64,000 bases of DNA from Rhizobium sophoriradicis (GTDB lineage: Bacteria; Pseudomonadota; Alphaproteobacteria; Rhizobiales; Rhizobiaceae), in contig NZ_RQIH01000012.1 of NCBI RefSeq assembly GCF_003939025.1, forward strand, positions 124,001-188,000. Direction: 5' to 3'. A program made the position numbers and the translations under genes. Under the pieces are notes generated by a model. The model saw only the letters and a program-made list of their open reading frames with translations. It searched no databases and was not told where the DNA came from. This document shows positions 32,161 to 40,058 of this stretch, in pieces; positions within the stretch are counted from its first letter, which is position 1; the number at the start of each line of letters is the position of its first letter.

Positions 32161-33153
32161 ATGACAGTGAGATTCGGTCTTCTCGGCGCCGGCCGCATCG
32201 GCAAGGTTCACGCCAAGGCCGTCAGCGGCGACGCCAATGCGACGCTGGTTGCGGTGGCGGACGCCTTTCCGCAGGCCGCCGAAGCCATCGCTTCGGCCTA
32301 TGGCTGCGAGGTCCGCACCATCGAGGCGATCGAGGCCGCTAAAGATATCGACGCAGTCGTCATCTGCACACCGACGGACACCCATGCCGACCTGATCGAG
32401 CGTTTCGCCCGCGCCGGCAAGGCGATCTTCTGCGAAAAGCCGATCGATCTCGATGTCGCCCGCGTCAAGGCCTGCATCAAGGTGGTGGAAGAGACCGGCG
32501 CCAAGCTGATGGTCGGCTTCAACCGCCGCTTCGACCCGCATTTCATGGCGGTTCGCAAGGTCATCGACGACGGCAAGATCGGCGATGTCGAGATGGTGAC
32601 GATCACCTCGCGCGATCCCGGCGCCCCGCCGGTCGACTATATCAAGCGCTCGGGCGGCATCTTCCGCGACATGACGATCCACGATTTCGACATGGCCCGC
32701 TTCCTGCTCGGCGAAGAGCCGGTCTCGGTGCTGGCGACCGCCGCCGTGCTGGTCGACAGGGCGATCGGCGATGCCGGCGACTATGACAGCGTCTCGGTGA
32801 TCCTGCAGACCGCCTCCGGCAAGCAGGCCGTCATCTCCAATTCCCGCCGCGCCACCTATGGCTACGACCAGCGCATCGAAGTGCATGGCGCCAAGGGCAT
32901 GGCGGCCGCCGAAAACCAGCGCCCGGTTTCGATCGAAGTCGCCAACGGCGACGGCTACACCCGCCCGCCGCTGCATGATTTCTTCATGACCCGCTACACC
33001 GAAGCCTACGCCAACGAAATCGCCGCCTTCATCGCCGCGATCGAGAAGGGCACGAAGATTTCGCCCTCCGGCGCCGATGGTCTTGCAGCGCTGGCACTCG
33101 CCGATGCTGCGGTGCAATCGGTCAAGGAAGGCAAGCTCATCAAGGTTGGCTGA
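32161..33153 (+). CDS. idhA: myo-Inositol 2-dehydrogenase
   Basis: A 330-residue Gfo/Idh/MocA oxidoreductase. The NAD-binding fold starts FGLLGAGRIGKVHA, the catalytic-domain Lys is in FCEKPID near residue 97, and GGIFRDMTIHDFDMARFLLGEE near 170 carries the conserved Asp/His. Length and sequence fit rhizobial IdhA, which oxidises myo-inositol to 2-keto-myo-inositol, the first step of inositol catabolism. The gene stands apart from other iol genes, as is usual in rhizobia. The upstream IolR-type site suggests induction by inositol. Shine-Dalgarno GGGAGG. Confidence 0.92.
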   Translation: MTVRFGLLGAGRIGKVHAKAVSGDANATLVAVADAFPQAAEAIASAYGCEVRTIEAIEAAKDIDAVVICTPTDTHADLIERFARAGKAIFCEKPIDLDVARVKACIKVVEETGAKLMVGFNRRFDPHFMAVRKVIDDGKIGDVEMVTITSRDPGAPPVDYIKRSGGIFRDMTIHDFDMARFLLGEEPVSVLATAAVLVDRAIGDAGDYDSVSVILQTASGKQAVISNSRRATYGYDQRIEVHGAKGMAAAENQRPVSIEVANGDGYTRPPLHDFFMTRYTEAYANEIAAFIAAIEKGTKISPSGADGLAALALADAAVQSVKEGKLIKVG

Positions 33154-33187
33154 CGGCCCTCTCCCGACCGCCAGTCATGCATGAGAT

Positions 33188-33220
33188 GGCCGGGCATATG
33201 CCCGGCCGTTTTGCGTTTGA
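33188..33220 (+). terminator. Rho-independent terminator of idhA
   Basis: GGCCGGGC (33188-33195), ATAT, GCCCGGCC (33200-33207), then GTTTTGCGTTTG. Perfect eight-pair stem starting 34 bases after the idhA stop. Confidence 0.75.
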
Positions 33221-33283
33221 TGGTAGCGACGGCGGTGTGGATGCTCGGCTCGAAGCCGAACGGGGCGGAGGGTGCAGCCATGG

Positions 33284-33306
33284 ATTCCAGGCTCAAGGCC
33301 TGGAAT
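33284..33306. repeat. Palindromic intergenic repeat, family A, copy 3
   Basis: ATTCCAGGC / GCCTGGAAT around TCAAG, followed by GACGGAGG exactly as at 16721. Confidence 0.85.
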
Positions 33307-33466
33307 GACGGAGGGTGAGGGTTGCGGTCGCGCCAAATTTGCCGTCGGCACACCGGATGAAGTGTTACTTGTTGGAGCAAGAGGAGATGCGACCTGCCAA
33401 TTGTCGCTGGAGGATGCGGTGTAAATGCTCGGCTCAAAGCCGGGCAAGCGGAGGGCGGCGCCGTGG

Positions 33467-33489
33467 ATTCCAGGCTCAAGGCCTGGAAT
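33467..33489. repeat. Palindromic intergenic repeat, family A, copy 4
   Basis: ATTCCAGGC / GCCTGGAAT around TCAAG, here followed by CCACGGAGG in place of GACGGAGG. Confidence 0.85.
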
Positions 33490-33654
33490 CCACGGAGGGT
33501 GGGAGTTAAGTTTGCGCCAAATTCGGCGTCAGGCGCAGCGGATGGGCGTCGCGGCGCAGAGTCGAAGGCGGCGCTAAAACGGGCACCGAAAGCACGACTC
33601 GCCGTCCGAACCGCCGACGGCTCGTTTGGCAGTAGCCCGCCACAACCTCCGTCA

Positions 33655-33677
33655 TTCCAGGCCTTGAGCCTGGAATC
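33655..33677. repeat. Palindromic intergenic repeat, family A, copy 5 (inverted)
   Basis: Same palindrome, opposite orientation, preceded by CCTCCGTC as at 16899. Boundaries are accurate to about one base. Confidence 0.8.
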
Positions 33678-33727
33678 CACGGCCGCAGCCGGTCGAGCCG
33701 GGCAGTTGTGCAGTTGTTTGGACCCTT

Positions 33728-33891
33728 TTGAAAGACCCCTCCCCAACCCCTCCCCACAAGGGGGAGGGGCTTATCAGCGGCAGCCCCTCGGCCCAAAGCA
33801 ACGCAGCTTCGTACCGTGGCAAGGGACGTAAAGTGCGGCGGGTGCGACACGGTAGCCCCTCCCCCTTGTGGGGAGGGGTTGGGGAGGGGTT
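33728..33891. repeat. Inverted pair of CT-rich palindromic units
   Basis: CCCTCCCCAACCCCTCCCC near 33728 is mirrored by GGGGAGGGGTTGGGGAGGG near 33870. Each unit also folds on itself through CCCCTCCCC and GGGGAGGGG. The pair encloses about 90 bases and could form a large cruciform. Confidence 0.7.
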
Positions 33892-33896
33892 TTGCG

Positions 33897-35120
33897 CTAC
33901 TCCCCGCCTTGAACACCCGAGACTACAATATCCTGGTCGATCACTGACAGTGCCCGGTTGAGGTGGCCTTCGAAGACGAGGATGGGCTCTTCGGCGACAA
34001 TGCGGATTTCCGGCATGCCTTCCATGCGCACGATGTGCGACTGGCCGAGGCCCTCTTCGATACCCTGGCGCAGCAGGTCGTAATAGCGGGTGCCGGGGCC
34101 GGTGATGGCGATGGGCATGCGTTCGGTGAGGCTGAGCATGCGCGACAGGCCGTTGCCGAGGGCGAGCCCCGCCTGGCGGAAGGCGAAGGCGGAGGTGCGG
34201 TGGCCCTGGCGGGCCTTTGCGGCGATCTTGTCGAGTTCGGCGACGGGCACGAATTTGGCGGGGATCGTATCGAGCGGCACTTCGAAGGCGCTGCGCAGGA
34301 TGGCGTAGAAGCCGGCATAGGCCTCGATGCAGCCGCGCGTGCCGCAGCGACAGAGGCCGCCACCCGCCATGTGCAGCATATGGCCGAAATTCGGCGCCGA
34401 GACCTCTTGGCCCGTCTGCCCTCCCCGCCGGACGATGCCGAGGCCGATGCTGTGGCCGAGCGAGAGCGCCGCGAGCGAGCGGAAATCGGCGCCCTTGACG
34501 ATCTCCTCGCGCGCGCCAAGTGCGGCGGCGACCAGCAGTGTCTCGTTGTCGAGGATGACCTTGGCCTGCCAATCCGGCCGCAGCGCCGATTCGAAATCGA
34601 TCTGGTCGCTGCCGAAGATCGGCGACCAGACGAGCACCGGCTCGGTGGAAGCGACCAGGCCCTTGCTGCTGATCGAGATCAGCAGGACTTTTTCCTGGGT
34701 AATGCGGGAGCGATCGAGAATGCGCGAAAGGCCGGCGCGCACGCCTTCCATGAAGCGGGCAGCGCCTGAGGGATCATGCGAGCGCTCCTCGCTGAAGCGG
34801 TCGATCAGCTTGCCGGCATAATCGACCAGCGAATATTGCACGGCATCCGAGGAGATGATGACGACGATGAGATAGCCACAATCGCGCCGTTGCCGGAGCA
34901 GCACGCGCGGCCGGCCGCGGCCGCTTGCCGCCTGCTGCTCGGATTTTTCGATGATCTGGGCGCGTTCCAGATCGGCCGTGATCGCCGAGATGGTGGCCGA
35001 GGAAAGGCCGGTGAAATCGGAAATTTCGGTATGGGCGAGCGCGCCGTGGCGGCGCAGCACGGAGAGCACGAGCACGCTGTTTCTCTGCCGGACCAGTTCC
35101 GTGCTCGACTTGGTCAGCAT
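33897..35120 (-). CDS. ROK-family transcriptional repressor, probable xylose regulator
   Basis: A 407-residue ROK protein. An N-terminal winged helix (residues 1-80: NSVLVLSVLRRHGALAHTEISDFTGLSSATISAITADLE) is followed by the ROK sugar-kinase-like domain, with the zinc-binding signature CRCGTRGCIEAYAG near residue 255. A strict ATP-binding DxGxT is not evident, so it is a regulator and not a kinase. It is divergent from xylFHG, and a perfect palindrome lies in the shared promoter, so it most likely represses the transporter until xylose or a related sugar binds. The C-terminal tail reaches into the repeat block at 33.9 kb. Confidence 0.88.
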   Translation of the reverse strand: MLTKSSTELVRQRNSVLVLSVLRRHGALAHTEISDFTGLSSATISAITADLERAQIIEKSEQQAASGRGRPRVLLRQRRDCGYLIVVIISSDAVQYSLVDYAGKLIDRFSEERSHDPSGAARFMEGVRAGLSRILDRSRITQEKVLLISISSKGLVASTEPVLVWSPIFGSDQIDFESALRPDWQAKVILDNETLLVAAALGAREEIVKGADFRSLAALSLGHSIGLGIVRRGGQTGQEVSAPNFGHMLHMAGGGLCRCGTRGCIEAYAGFYAILRSAFEVPLDTIPAKFVPVAELDKIAAKARQGHRTSAFAFRQAGLALGNGLSRMLSLTERMPIAITGPGTRYYDLLRQGIEEGLGQSHIVRMEGMPEIRIVAEEPILVFEGHLNRALSVIDQDIVVSGVQGGE

Positions 35121-35160
35121 GAATGCCGCCCTCTCCTCCTGATCTAATTCAATAGTTTAG

Positions 35161-35206
35161 AGCATGATGTCATCCGAAAACCGCTCACACTTTTCGGCAT
35201 CATGCT
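35161..35206. repeat. Rhizobial palindromic repeat upstream of the ROK gene
   Basis: Arms AGCATGATG (35161-35169) and CATCATGCT (35198-35206), with an inner pair CCGAAAA and TTTTCGG around CCGCTCACAC. The same architecture, with different sequence, occurs at 45771-45819. I recall this unit as abundant between genes in Rhizobium and Agrobacterium. Confidence 0.75.
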
Positions 35207-35309
35207 ACTTACTCCGCCCCCGGTTTCCACTGCATCTCCGGCCGCCGCCGCGCAAGGGGCTGAGGCCGAAAGTCCAGTGTTGACAGCTGAAAAAATCTCT
35301 GACATCAAA

Positions 35310-35352
35310 TTTCTCGACTGTCGAGAAAATAATCCGAACTTTCCTCGACAGG
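35310..35352. promoter_or_regulatory. Candidate ROK operator upstream of xylF
   Basis: TTTCTCGACTGTCGAGAAA at 35310-35328 is a perfect palindrome with nine-base arms around one T. A partial second copy, TTTCCTCGACAGG, follows at 35340-35352. Both lie about 65-105 bases upstream of the xylF ATG, where a repressor would block RNA polymerase. It is the only strong palindrome in the region that is not a dispersed repeat. Confidence 0.65.
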
Positions 35353-35414
35353 CGTATCGCGGTGGCCGGAGGAAGCATGGGCTGGGCCGGTCGCAACTCA
35401 CTCGGGAGGACATT

Positions 35415-36455
35415 ATGAAGTCTATTTTGAAATTAATGGCGGGCGCTGCCATTCTCGTTTCCGTGCACACCGCCGCCATGGCTGCCGATCTCGTCGTCGG
35501 CGTTTCCTGGTCGAATTTCCAGGAAGAGCGCTGGAAGACCGACGAAGCCGCCATCAAGAAGGCTCTCGAAGCCAAGGGCGCCAAGTATATTTCCGCTGAC
35601 GCGCAGTCTTCAGCCGCAAAGCAGCTGACCGACGTCGAATCGCTGATTTCGCAGGGCGCCAACGCGCTGATCATTCTCGCCCAGGATTCCGACGCTATCG
35701 CTCCGGCCATCGAAAAGGCCGCCGCCGAAGGCATCCCGGTTGTCGGCTATGACCGCCTGATCGAAAATCCGGCCGCCTTCTACATCACCTTCGACAACAA
35801 GGAAGTCGGCCGCCTGCAGGCCGAAGGCGTCTTCAAGGCGAAGCCGGAAGGCAACTACGTCTTCATCAAGGGCTCGTCCTCCGACCCGAACGCCGACTTC
35901 CTGTTCTCGGGCCAGCAGGAAGTGCTGAAGGCCGCGATCGACGCCGGCAAGATCAAGAATGTCGGCGAGGCCTATACCGACGGCTGGCTGCCGGAGAACG
36001 CCCAGCGCAACATGGAGCAGTTCCTGACCGCCAACAACAACAAGGTTGACGCCGTTGTCGCCTCCAACGATGGCACGGCCGGCGGCGCAATTGCAGCGCT
36101 CGACGCCCAGGGCCTCGCCGGCTCCGTTCCGGTTTCCGGCCAGGACGGCGACAAGGCGGCGCTGAACCGCATCGCTCTCGGCACGCAGACGGTTTCCGTC
36201 TGGAAGGACAGCCGCGAACTCGGCAAGCGCGCCGCCGAAATCGCTCTCGAGCTTGCTGGCGGCACGGACATGAGCAAGATCGAAGGCGCCCAGGCCTTCA
36301 AGGGCGGCCCGAAGGGCGTGGAAATGCAGTCGGTCTTCCTGAAGCCGCTTGCCATCACCAAGGACAATCTGAACGTCGTCATCGACGCCGGCTGGATCTC
36401 CAAGGCTGAAGCCTGCCAGGGCGTCAAGGCCGGCACGGTCGCCGCCTGCAAGTAA
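35415..36455 (+). CDS. xylF: Xylose-type periplasmic binding protein
   Basis: A 346-residue binding protein with signal peptide MKSILKLMAGAAILVSVHTAAMA, then ADLVVGVSWSNFQEERWKTDE. Conserved blocks: YDRLIENPAAFYITFDN near residue 120, GSSSDPNADFLFSGQQEVL, and SGQDGDKAALNRIALGTQTVSVWKD. These fit XylF, which delivers D-xylose to XylH/XylG. The ATG follows CGGGAGGACATT. It is the first gene of the operon and should be controlled through the palindrome at 35310. A frame extending upstream has no ribosome site. Confidence 0.9.
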   Translation: MKSILKLMAGAAILVSVHTAAMAADLVVGVSWSNFQEERWKTDEAAIKKALEAKGAKYISADAQSSAAKQLTDVESLISQGANALIILAQDSDAIAPAIEKAAAEGIPVVGYDRLIENPAAFYITFDNKEVGRLQAEGVFKAKPEGNYVFIKGSSSDPNADFLFSGQQEVLKAAIDAGKIKNVGEAYTDGWLPENAQRNMEQFLTANNNKVDAVVASNDGTAGGAIAALDAQGLAGSVPVSGQDGDKAALNRIALGTQTVSVWKDSRELGKRAAEIALELAGGTDMSKIEGAQAFKGGPKGVEMQSVFLKPLAITKDNLNVVIDAGWISKAEACQGVKAGTVAACK

Positions 36456-36478
36456 GCAAGCTTCGAACGAAATGCCGA

Positions 36479-36505
36479 CGCCGCAGCGGAGAGACCGCTG
36501 CGGCG
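36479..36505 (+). terminator. Intercistronic hairpin between xylF and xylH
   Basis: CGCCGCAGCGG (36479-36489), loop AGAGA, CCGCTGCGGCG (36495-36505). It is a perfect 11-pair stem without a T-run, in the same position as the hairpin after chvE, consistent with partial termination or mRNA protection to favour the binding protein. Confidence 0.65.
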
Positions 36506-36714
36506 CCGGATGCGGATGCGAACTCCAAGGATGCAGTTCCTCCGCCCCGCCGCACCATCGCGGATTTGCATTCCCTGCCGGAAGGGTGTCGCGACGCCAG
36601 GCGACCGGTTTCCGGAAGCATCACGATGGGCAGTTGAAGAACAGACGATGACGCCGCCCACAACTCGGGCACGCTGGCGCAGCCGTCCAAACACAATGGG
36701 GGAACGGCAAACCC

Positions 36715-38028
36715 ATGGCCGAAATGGTAAAATCCACCACATCAAGCGGACCGCGAACGGCGGAAGCCAATCCGGTGACCCGCTTCTTCCGCGCGACCGA
36801 AATCGACACACGCCTGCTCGGCATGATCGGCGCGCTCGTCATCATCTGGATCGGTTTCCACATCATCACCGGCGGCCTGTTTCTGACCCCGCGCAACCTC
36901 TGGAACCTCTCGGTCCAGACGACCGACATCGCGATCATGACGACGGGCATGGTGCTGATCATCGTCACCCGCAACATCGACCTGTCTGTCGGATCCGTGC
37001 TCGGCCTCTGCGGCATGATCATGGGCGTCACCCAGGCCAAGATCCTGCCTGAGTATATCGGCTTCGACAGCCCCTTCACCTGGGTGATCACGCTGCTGGT
37101 CGGCCTGATTGCCGGCGGCCTGATCGGCACCTTCCAGGGCATGATCATCGCCTTCCTCAACGTGCCCTCCTTCATCGTCACCCTCGGCGGCCTGCTGGTC
37201 TGGCGTGGCGCGACCTGGCTCGTCACCAGCGGCCAGACGGTTGCCCCGATGGACCAGACCTTCCGCATCATGGGCGGCGGCGCCGAGGGCTCGATCGGCG
37301 CCACCTGGAGCTGGATCGTCGGCATCGTTGCCTGCCTCTTCGTCATCGCCAGCATCGTCGGCTCGCGCCGGCAGCGCCGCCGCTTCGGCTTCCCACGCCG
37401 GCCGATCTGGGCCGAGTATTTCCTCGCGACGCTGAGCTGCGTGCTGATCCTCGGCGCCGTCTCGATCGCCAACAGCTATTACTGGCCGATCAACATCGCC
37501 AAGAAATATGCCGAGACCAACAATATTCCCTGGCCCGAGACCGGCCTGGATATCCCCTACGGCATCGCCGTGCCGGTGCTGATCGCCATCGTCGTCGGCA
37601 TCATCATGACCTTCATCGCCACAAGGCTGCGCTTCGGCCGCTATGTCTTCGCGATCGGCGGCAACCCGGAGGCGGCCGAACTCGCCGGCATCAAGACCCG
37701 CTGGGTGACGGTGCGCATCTTCGCGCTGATGGGTGTTTTGGCCGCTATCGCCGCGGCGATTTCCACCGCCCGCCTCAACGCCGCCACCAACTCGCAGGGC
37801 ACGCTCGACGAGCTCTACACCATCGCCGCCGCCGTCATCGGCGGAACGTCGCTGGCGGGCGGCACCGGCACGATCGCCGGCGCCATGCTCGGCGCGCTCG
37901 TCATGCAATCACTGCAATCCGGCATGGTTCTCGCCCATGTCGACACGCCGCTGCAGAGCGTCGTCGTCGGCACCGTCCTCGTCGTCGCGGTCTGGCTCGA
38001 CACCGTCTATCGCGCCCGTGCCAAGTGA
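36715..38028 (+). CDS. xylH: Xylose-type ABC transporter permease
   Basis: A 437-residue CUT2 permease with about ten or more hydrophobic helices. It is longer than GguB because of an insert around residues 215-275 (SRRQRRRFGFPRRP...NSYYWPINIAKKYAETNNIPWPETG), which is characteristic of XylH. The family block GRYVFAIGGNPEAAELAGIKT lies near 305, and VIGGTSLAGGTGTIAGAMLGALVM near 380. It is the membrane channel for xylose. The gap from xylF (259 bases) holds the hairpin and no further gene; no strong ribosome site is obvious upstream of its ATG. Confidence 0.9.
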   Translation: MAEMVKSTTSSGPRTAEANPVTRFFRATEIDTRLLGMIGALVIIWIGFHIITGGLFLTPRNLWNLSVQTTDIAIMTTGMVLIIVTRNIDLSVGSVLGLCGMIMGVTQAKILPEYIGFDSPFTWVITLLVGLIAGGLIGTFQGMIIAFLNVPSFIVTLGGLLVWRGATWLVTSGQTVAPMDQTFRIMGGGAEGSIGATWSWIVGIVACLFVIASIVGSRRQRRRFGFPRRPIWAEYFLATLSCVLILGAVSIANSYYWPINIAKKYAETNNIPWPETGLDIPYGIAVPVLIAIVVGIIMTFIATRLRFGRYVFAIGGNPEAAELAGIKTRWVTVRIFALMGVLAAIAAAISTARLNAATNSQGTLDELYTIAAAVIGGTSLAGGTGTIAGAMLGALVMQSLQSGMVLAHVDTPLQSVVVGTVLVVAVWLDTVYRARAK

Positions 38029-38041
38029 GAGGAGCCTCAAA

Positions 38042-38824
38042 ATGACTGATCACCGCACTCCCCTCGTGGAACTGAAAAACATCTCGATTTCCTTCGGCGG
38101 CATCCACGCCGTGGACAATGCCTCGGTCGATCTCTACCCCGGCGAAGTGGTCGCCCTGCTCGGCCACAATGGCGCCGGCAAATCGACGCTGATCAAGATC
38201 CTCTCCGGCGCCTACAAGCGCGACAGCGGCGAGATCCTGATCAATGGCGAGCCGGCCGACATCCGCAATCCGCGCGACGCCAAGAAATACGGGATCGAGA
38301 CGATCTACCAGACGCTCGCCGTCGCCGATAATGTCGACGCCGCCGCCAACCTCTATCTCGGCCGCGAGCTGAAGACCCGCTGGGGCACGCTCGACGACGT
38401 GGCGATGGAGGCCTCGGCGCGCGAAGTGATGGGGCGGCTCAACCCCAACTTCAAGCGCTTCAAGGAGCCGGTGAAGGCGCTTTCGGGCGGCCAGCGGCAA
38501 TCGGTGGCGATCGCCCGGGCCATCCTCTTCAACGCCCGCATCCTGATCATGGACGAGCCGACGGCGGCACTCGGACCGCAGGAAACGGCGCAGGTGGGCG
38601 AGCTGATCAAGCAGCTGAAGAAGGAAGGCATCGGCATCTTCCTCATCAGCCACGACATCCACGACGTCTTCGACCTCGCCGACCGCGTCTCGGTGATGAA
38701 GAACGGCCAGCTGGTGGGCCACGCCCGCACCGAAGACGTGACCAAGGACGAAGTGCTCGGCATGATCATCCTCGGCAAGGTGCCGCCCAAGGCCATCCCC
38801 GGCCCCGGCGCCATGCAGATCTGA
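38042..38824 (+). CDS. xylG: Xylose-type ABC transporter ATPase (single domain)
   Basis: A 260-residue ATPase with Walker A GHNGAGKST near residue 40, Q-loop YQTLAVADNVDAAANLYLG, signature LSGGQRQSVAIARAI near 148, and Walker B ILIMDEPTAALG. Unlike GguA and E. coli XylG it has one nucleotide-binding domain, so two copies should assemble on XylH. The ATG follows GAGAGGAGCCTC, 13 bases after xylH. The C-terminus (KAIPGPGAMQI) is directly followed by a terminator. Confidence 0.9.
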   Translation: MTDHRTPLVELKNISISFGGIHAVDNASVDLYPGEVVALLGHNGAGKSTLIKILSGAYKRDSGEILINGEPADIRNPRDAKKYGIETIYQTLAVADNVDAAANLYLGRELKTRWGTLDDVAMEASAREVMGRLNPNFKRFKEPVKALSGGQRQSVAIARAILFNARILIMDEPTAALGPQETAQVGELIKQLKKEGIGIFLISHDIHDVFDLADRVSVMKNGQLVGHARTEDVTKDEVLGMIILGKVPPKAIPGPGAMQI

Positions 38825-38857
38825 CCGCCGTAAGGCGCCCTGCCCCTGACAATCCCG

Positions 38858-38889
38858 CTCCGCCGCCCGCAAGGCCGGCGGAGTTTTTT
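38858..38889 (+). terminator. Rho-independent terminator of xylFHG
   Basis: CTCCGCC at 38858-38864 and GGCGGAG at 38877-38883, followed by TTTTTTA. It starts 34 bases after the xylG stop. Confidence 0.85.
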
Positions 38890-39029
38890 ATGGGGTTCGC
38901 GAGGCTGACAGATAAAAATACCCGCCAAATCGCAAGCATCGGTATTTCTGAGAATTTCGCGATTGAAGCCGGCCGCAAGCTAGGCTAAGAACCACCCATC
39001 GGACAGGCGATTCAAACCGCCTCAGGCAT

Positions 39030-39106
39030 GCACCCGTAGCTCAGCTGGATAGAGTGTTGGATTCCGATTCCAAAGGTCACAGGTTCGAATCCTGTCGGGT
39101 GCGCCA
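39030..39106 (+). tRNA. tRNA-Arg (anticodon CCG)
   Basis: A 77-base cloverleaf with encoded CCA. The acceptor stem is GCACCCG / CGGGTGC (39096-39102), discriminator G. The anticodon stem is TTGGA / TCCAA with loop TTCCGAT, giving anticodon CCG, which reads the Arg codon CGG. The T-arm is CAGGTTCGAATCCTG. It stands alone, and the lower-GC accessory segment starts just behind it. Confidence 0.97.
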
Positions 39107-39212
39107 TATTTCCAACGTCCTGATATTGGTCTTCTCTCGTCCTCGCGCATGCTGCAAAAAGCTAACCCAGTCTTAGCCCAGTAGCGCACGCCCCCATGCG
39201 CAAGTCCTGCCA

Positions 39213-39527
39213 CTAGGTCGCCAAAGCTCGCATCAACCTAGCTTTGATAGATAGCCACGTAGACTTGGCCTGTTTGGTCTGACGCTTCTGATTGCAGGCG
39301 AAACAAACAAGATGAAGATTTTCGAGGCGACTAGTTCCGCCCTGGCTCGCCGGCTTGATGTGATCCCATGTGGCCAGGTTTGGAACCGTCGCGAGCCTGT
39401 TGCGCTTGCGATCCTTGTTATGCCATCCAGGCAAAATCATAGCGGCCTCGCAAATACCGCATTGCCCAGCCTGAATCTCGAATGCTTTCCGCTTGCGACC
39501 GTGTCTGTACTTCGTGATTTTGCTCAA
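39213..39527 (-). CDS. Small HNH endonuclease
   Basis: A 104-residue protein starting at a TTG (MSKITKYRHGRKRKAFEIQ). It has a zinc-type pair CGICE, the HNH core TWDHIKPASQGGTSRLENLHLVCFACNQKRQ and a basic C-terminus. These compact HNH proteins are often phage-borne or linked to islands, acting as nicking or homing-type nucleases. It lies 107 bases behind the tRNA-Arg gene in a stretch of lower GC. Codon use is less GC-biased than in the flanking genes, suggesting recent transfer. Confidence 0.8.
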   Translation of the reverse strand: MSKITKYRHGRKRKAFEIQAGQCGICEAAMILPGWHNKDRKRNRLATVPNLATWDHIKPASQGGTSRLENLHLVCFACNQKRQTKQAKSTWLSIKARLMRALAT

Positions 39528-40058
39528 GATAGTTGCCCGACTGCAATGTCTGGTTGATTTAGCAAAGTCGCAATTCGGATCGCTGTCAATTCTCCTTAAG
39601 TGGATACCTCCCGGCTGGCGAATGTCGCAGGGGGCTAAGCCCGGCTAGGCAACGAGTCTCGAGGGGAGGTTCTAGGCATGCATTGGACCCGGGGAGGCAG
39701 CGCGGGGGAACTCGCCGCCGCGGCCACGCGGGATGGTCTCTAAGATATCTGCCCCCATCGATACTTGCTTACACTCCAAGCAAACAAGTTGCCACCACAT
39801 TGGCTTCGATCCGCGCATTGCTTCTTCTAAATATCGCGCTGGCTACTTCAAGTCGGAGAGGGAATCCAATCGTCCATGGAAGGCTCCGCAATGCTGATTT
39901 ACAACAGCGCAAAAAATAAAAATTGAAATCGGCCCCGCCCGCCAATTTTTTATCAGGCCACACTGTTCTCCCTCCAACATCTCTGTGTTAGGCAGCCCAA
40001 AGCGCCTCTCTTGCGCGCGACAACCTTACGCTCTCGATATCGGAGGCAGGCGCTGGCA
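39528..40058. other. Lower-GC intergenic segment
   Basis: 531 bases between the HNH gene and the acyltransferase. No open frame shows recognisable protein character. 39750-39960 is AT-rich and probably holds the promoter of the acyltransferase. I searched for a repeat of the tRNA-Arg 3' end and saw none. Confidence 0.4.

Larger units (their letters stand above)
33221..33896. other. Intergenic mosaic of palindromic repeats
   Basis: 676 bases with no convincing gene between idhA and the ROK gene. It contains three copies of the family A palindrome (33284, 33467, 33655), two degenerate family B copies (33242, 33427), and an inverted pair of CT-rich units at about 33728-33765 and 33857-33891. 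Each CT-rich unit holds CCCCTCCCC and GGGGAGGGG arms. The block is built much like 16680-16965, so the two are probably copies of the same composite repeat. Confidence 0.7.

Noticed and set aside
33221..33896. CRISPR array
   Set aside because: The repeats are palindromic mosaic units with irregular spacing and both orientations, not regularly spaced direct repeats, and no cas genes are near.
39022..39213. Short minus-strand frame ending APDRIRTCDLWNRNPTLYPA
   Set aside because: It is the translation of the strand opposite tRNA-Arg, a well-known type of spurious gene call.
39683..39919. 78-codon frame between the HNH and acyltransferase genes
   Set aside because: Arg/Ser-rich composition, no ribosome site, no domain.
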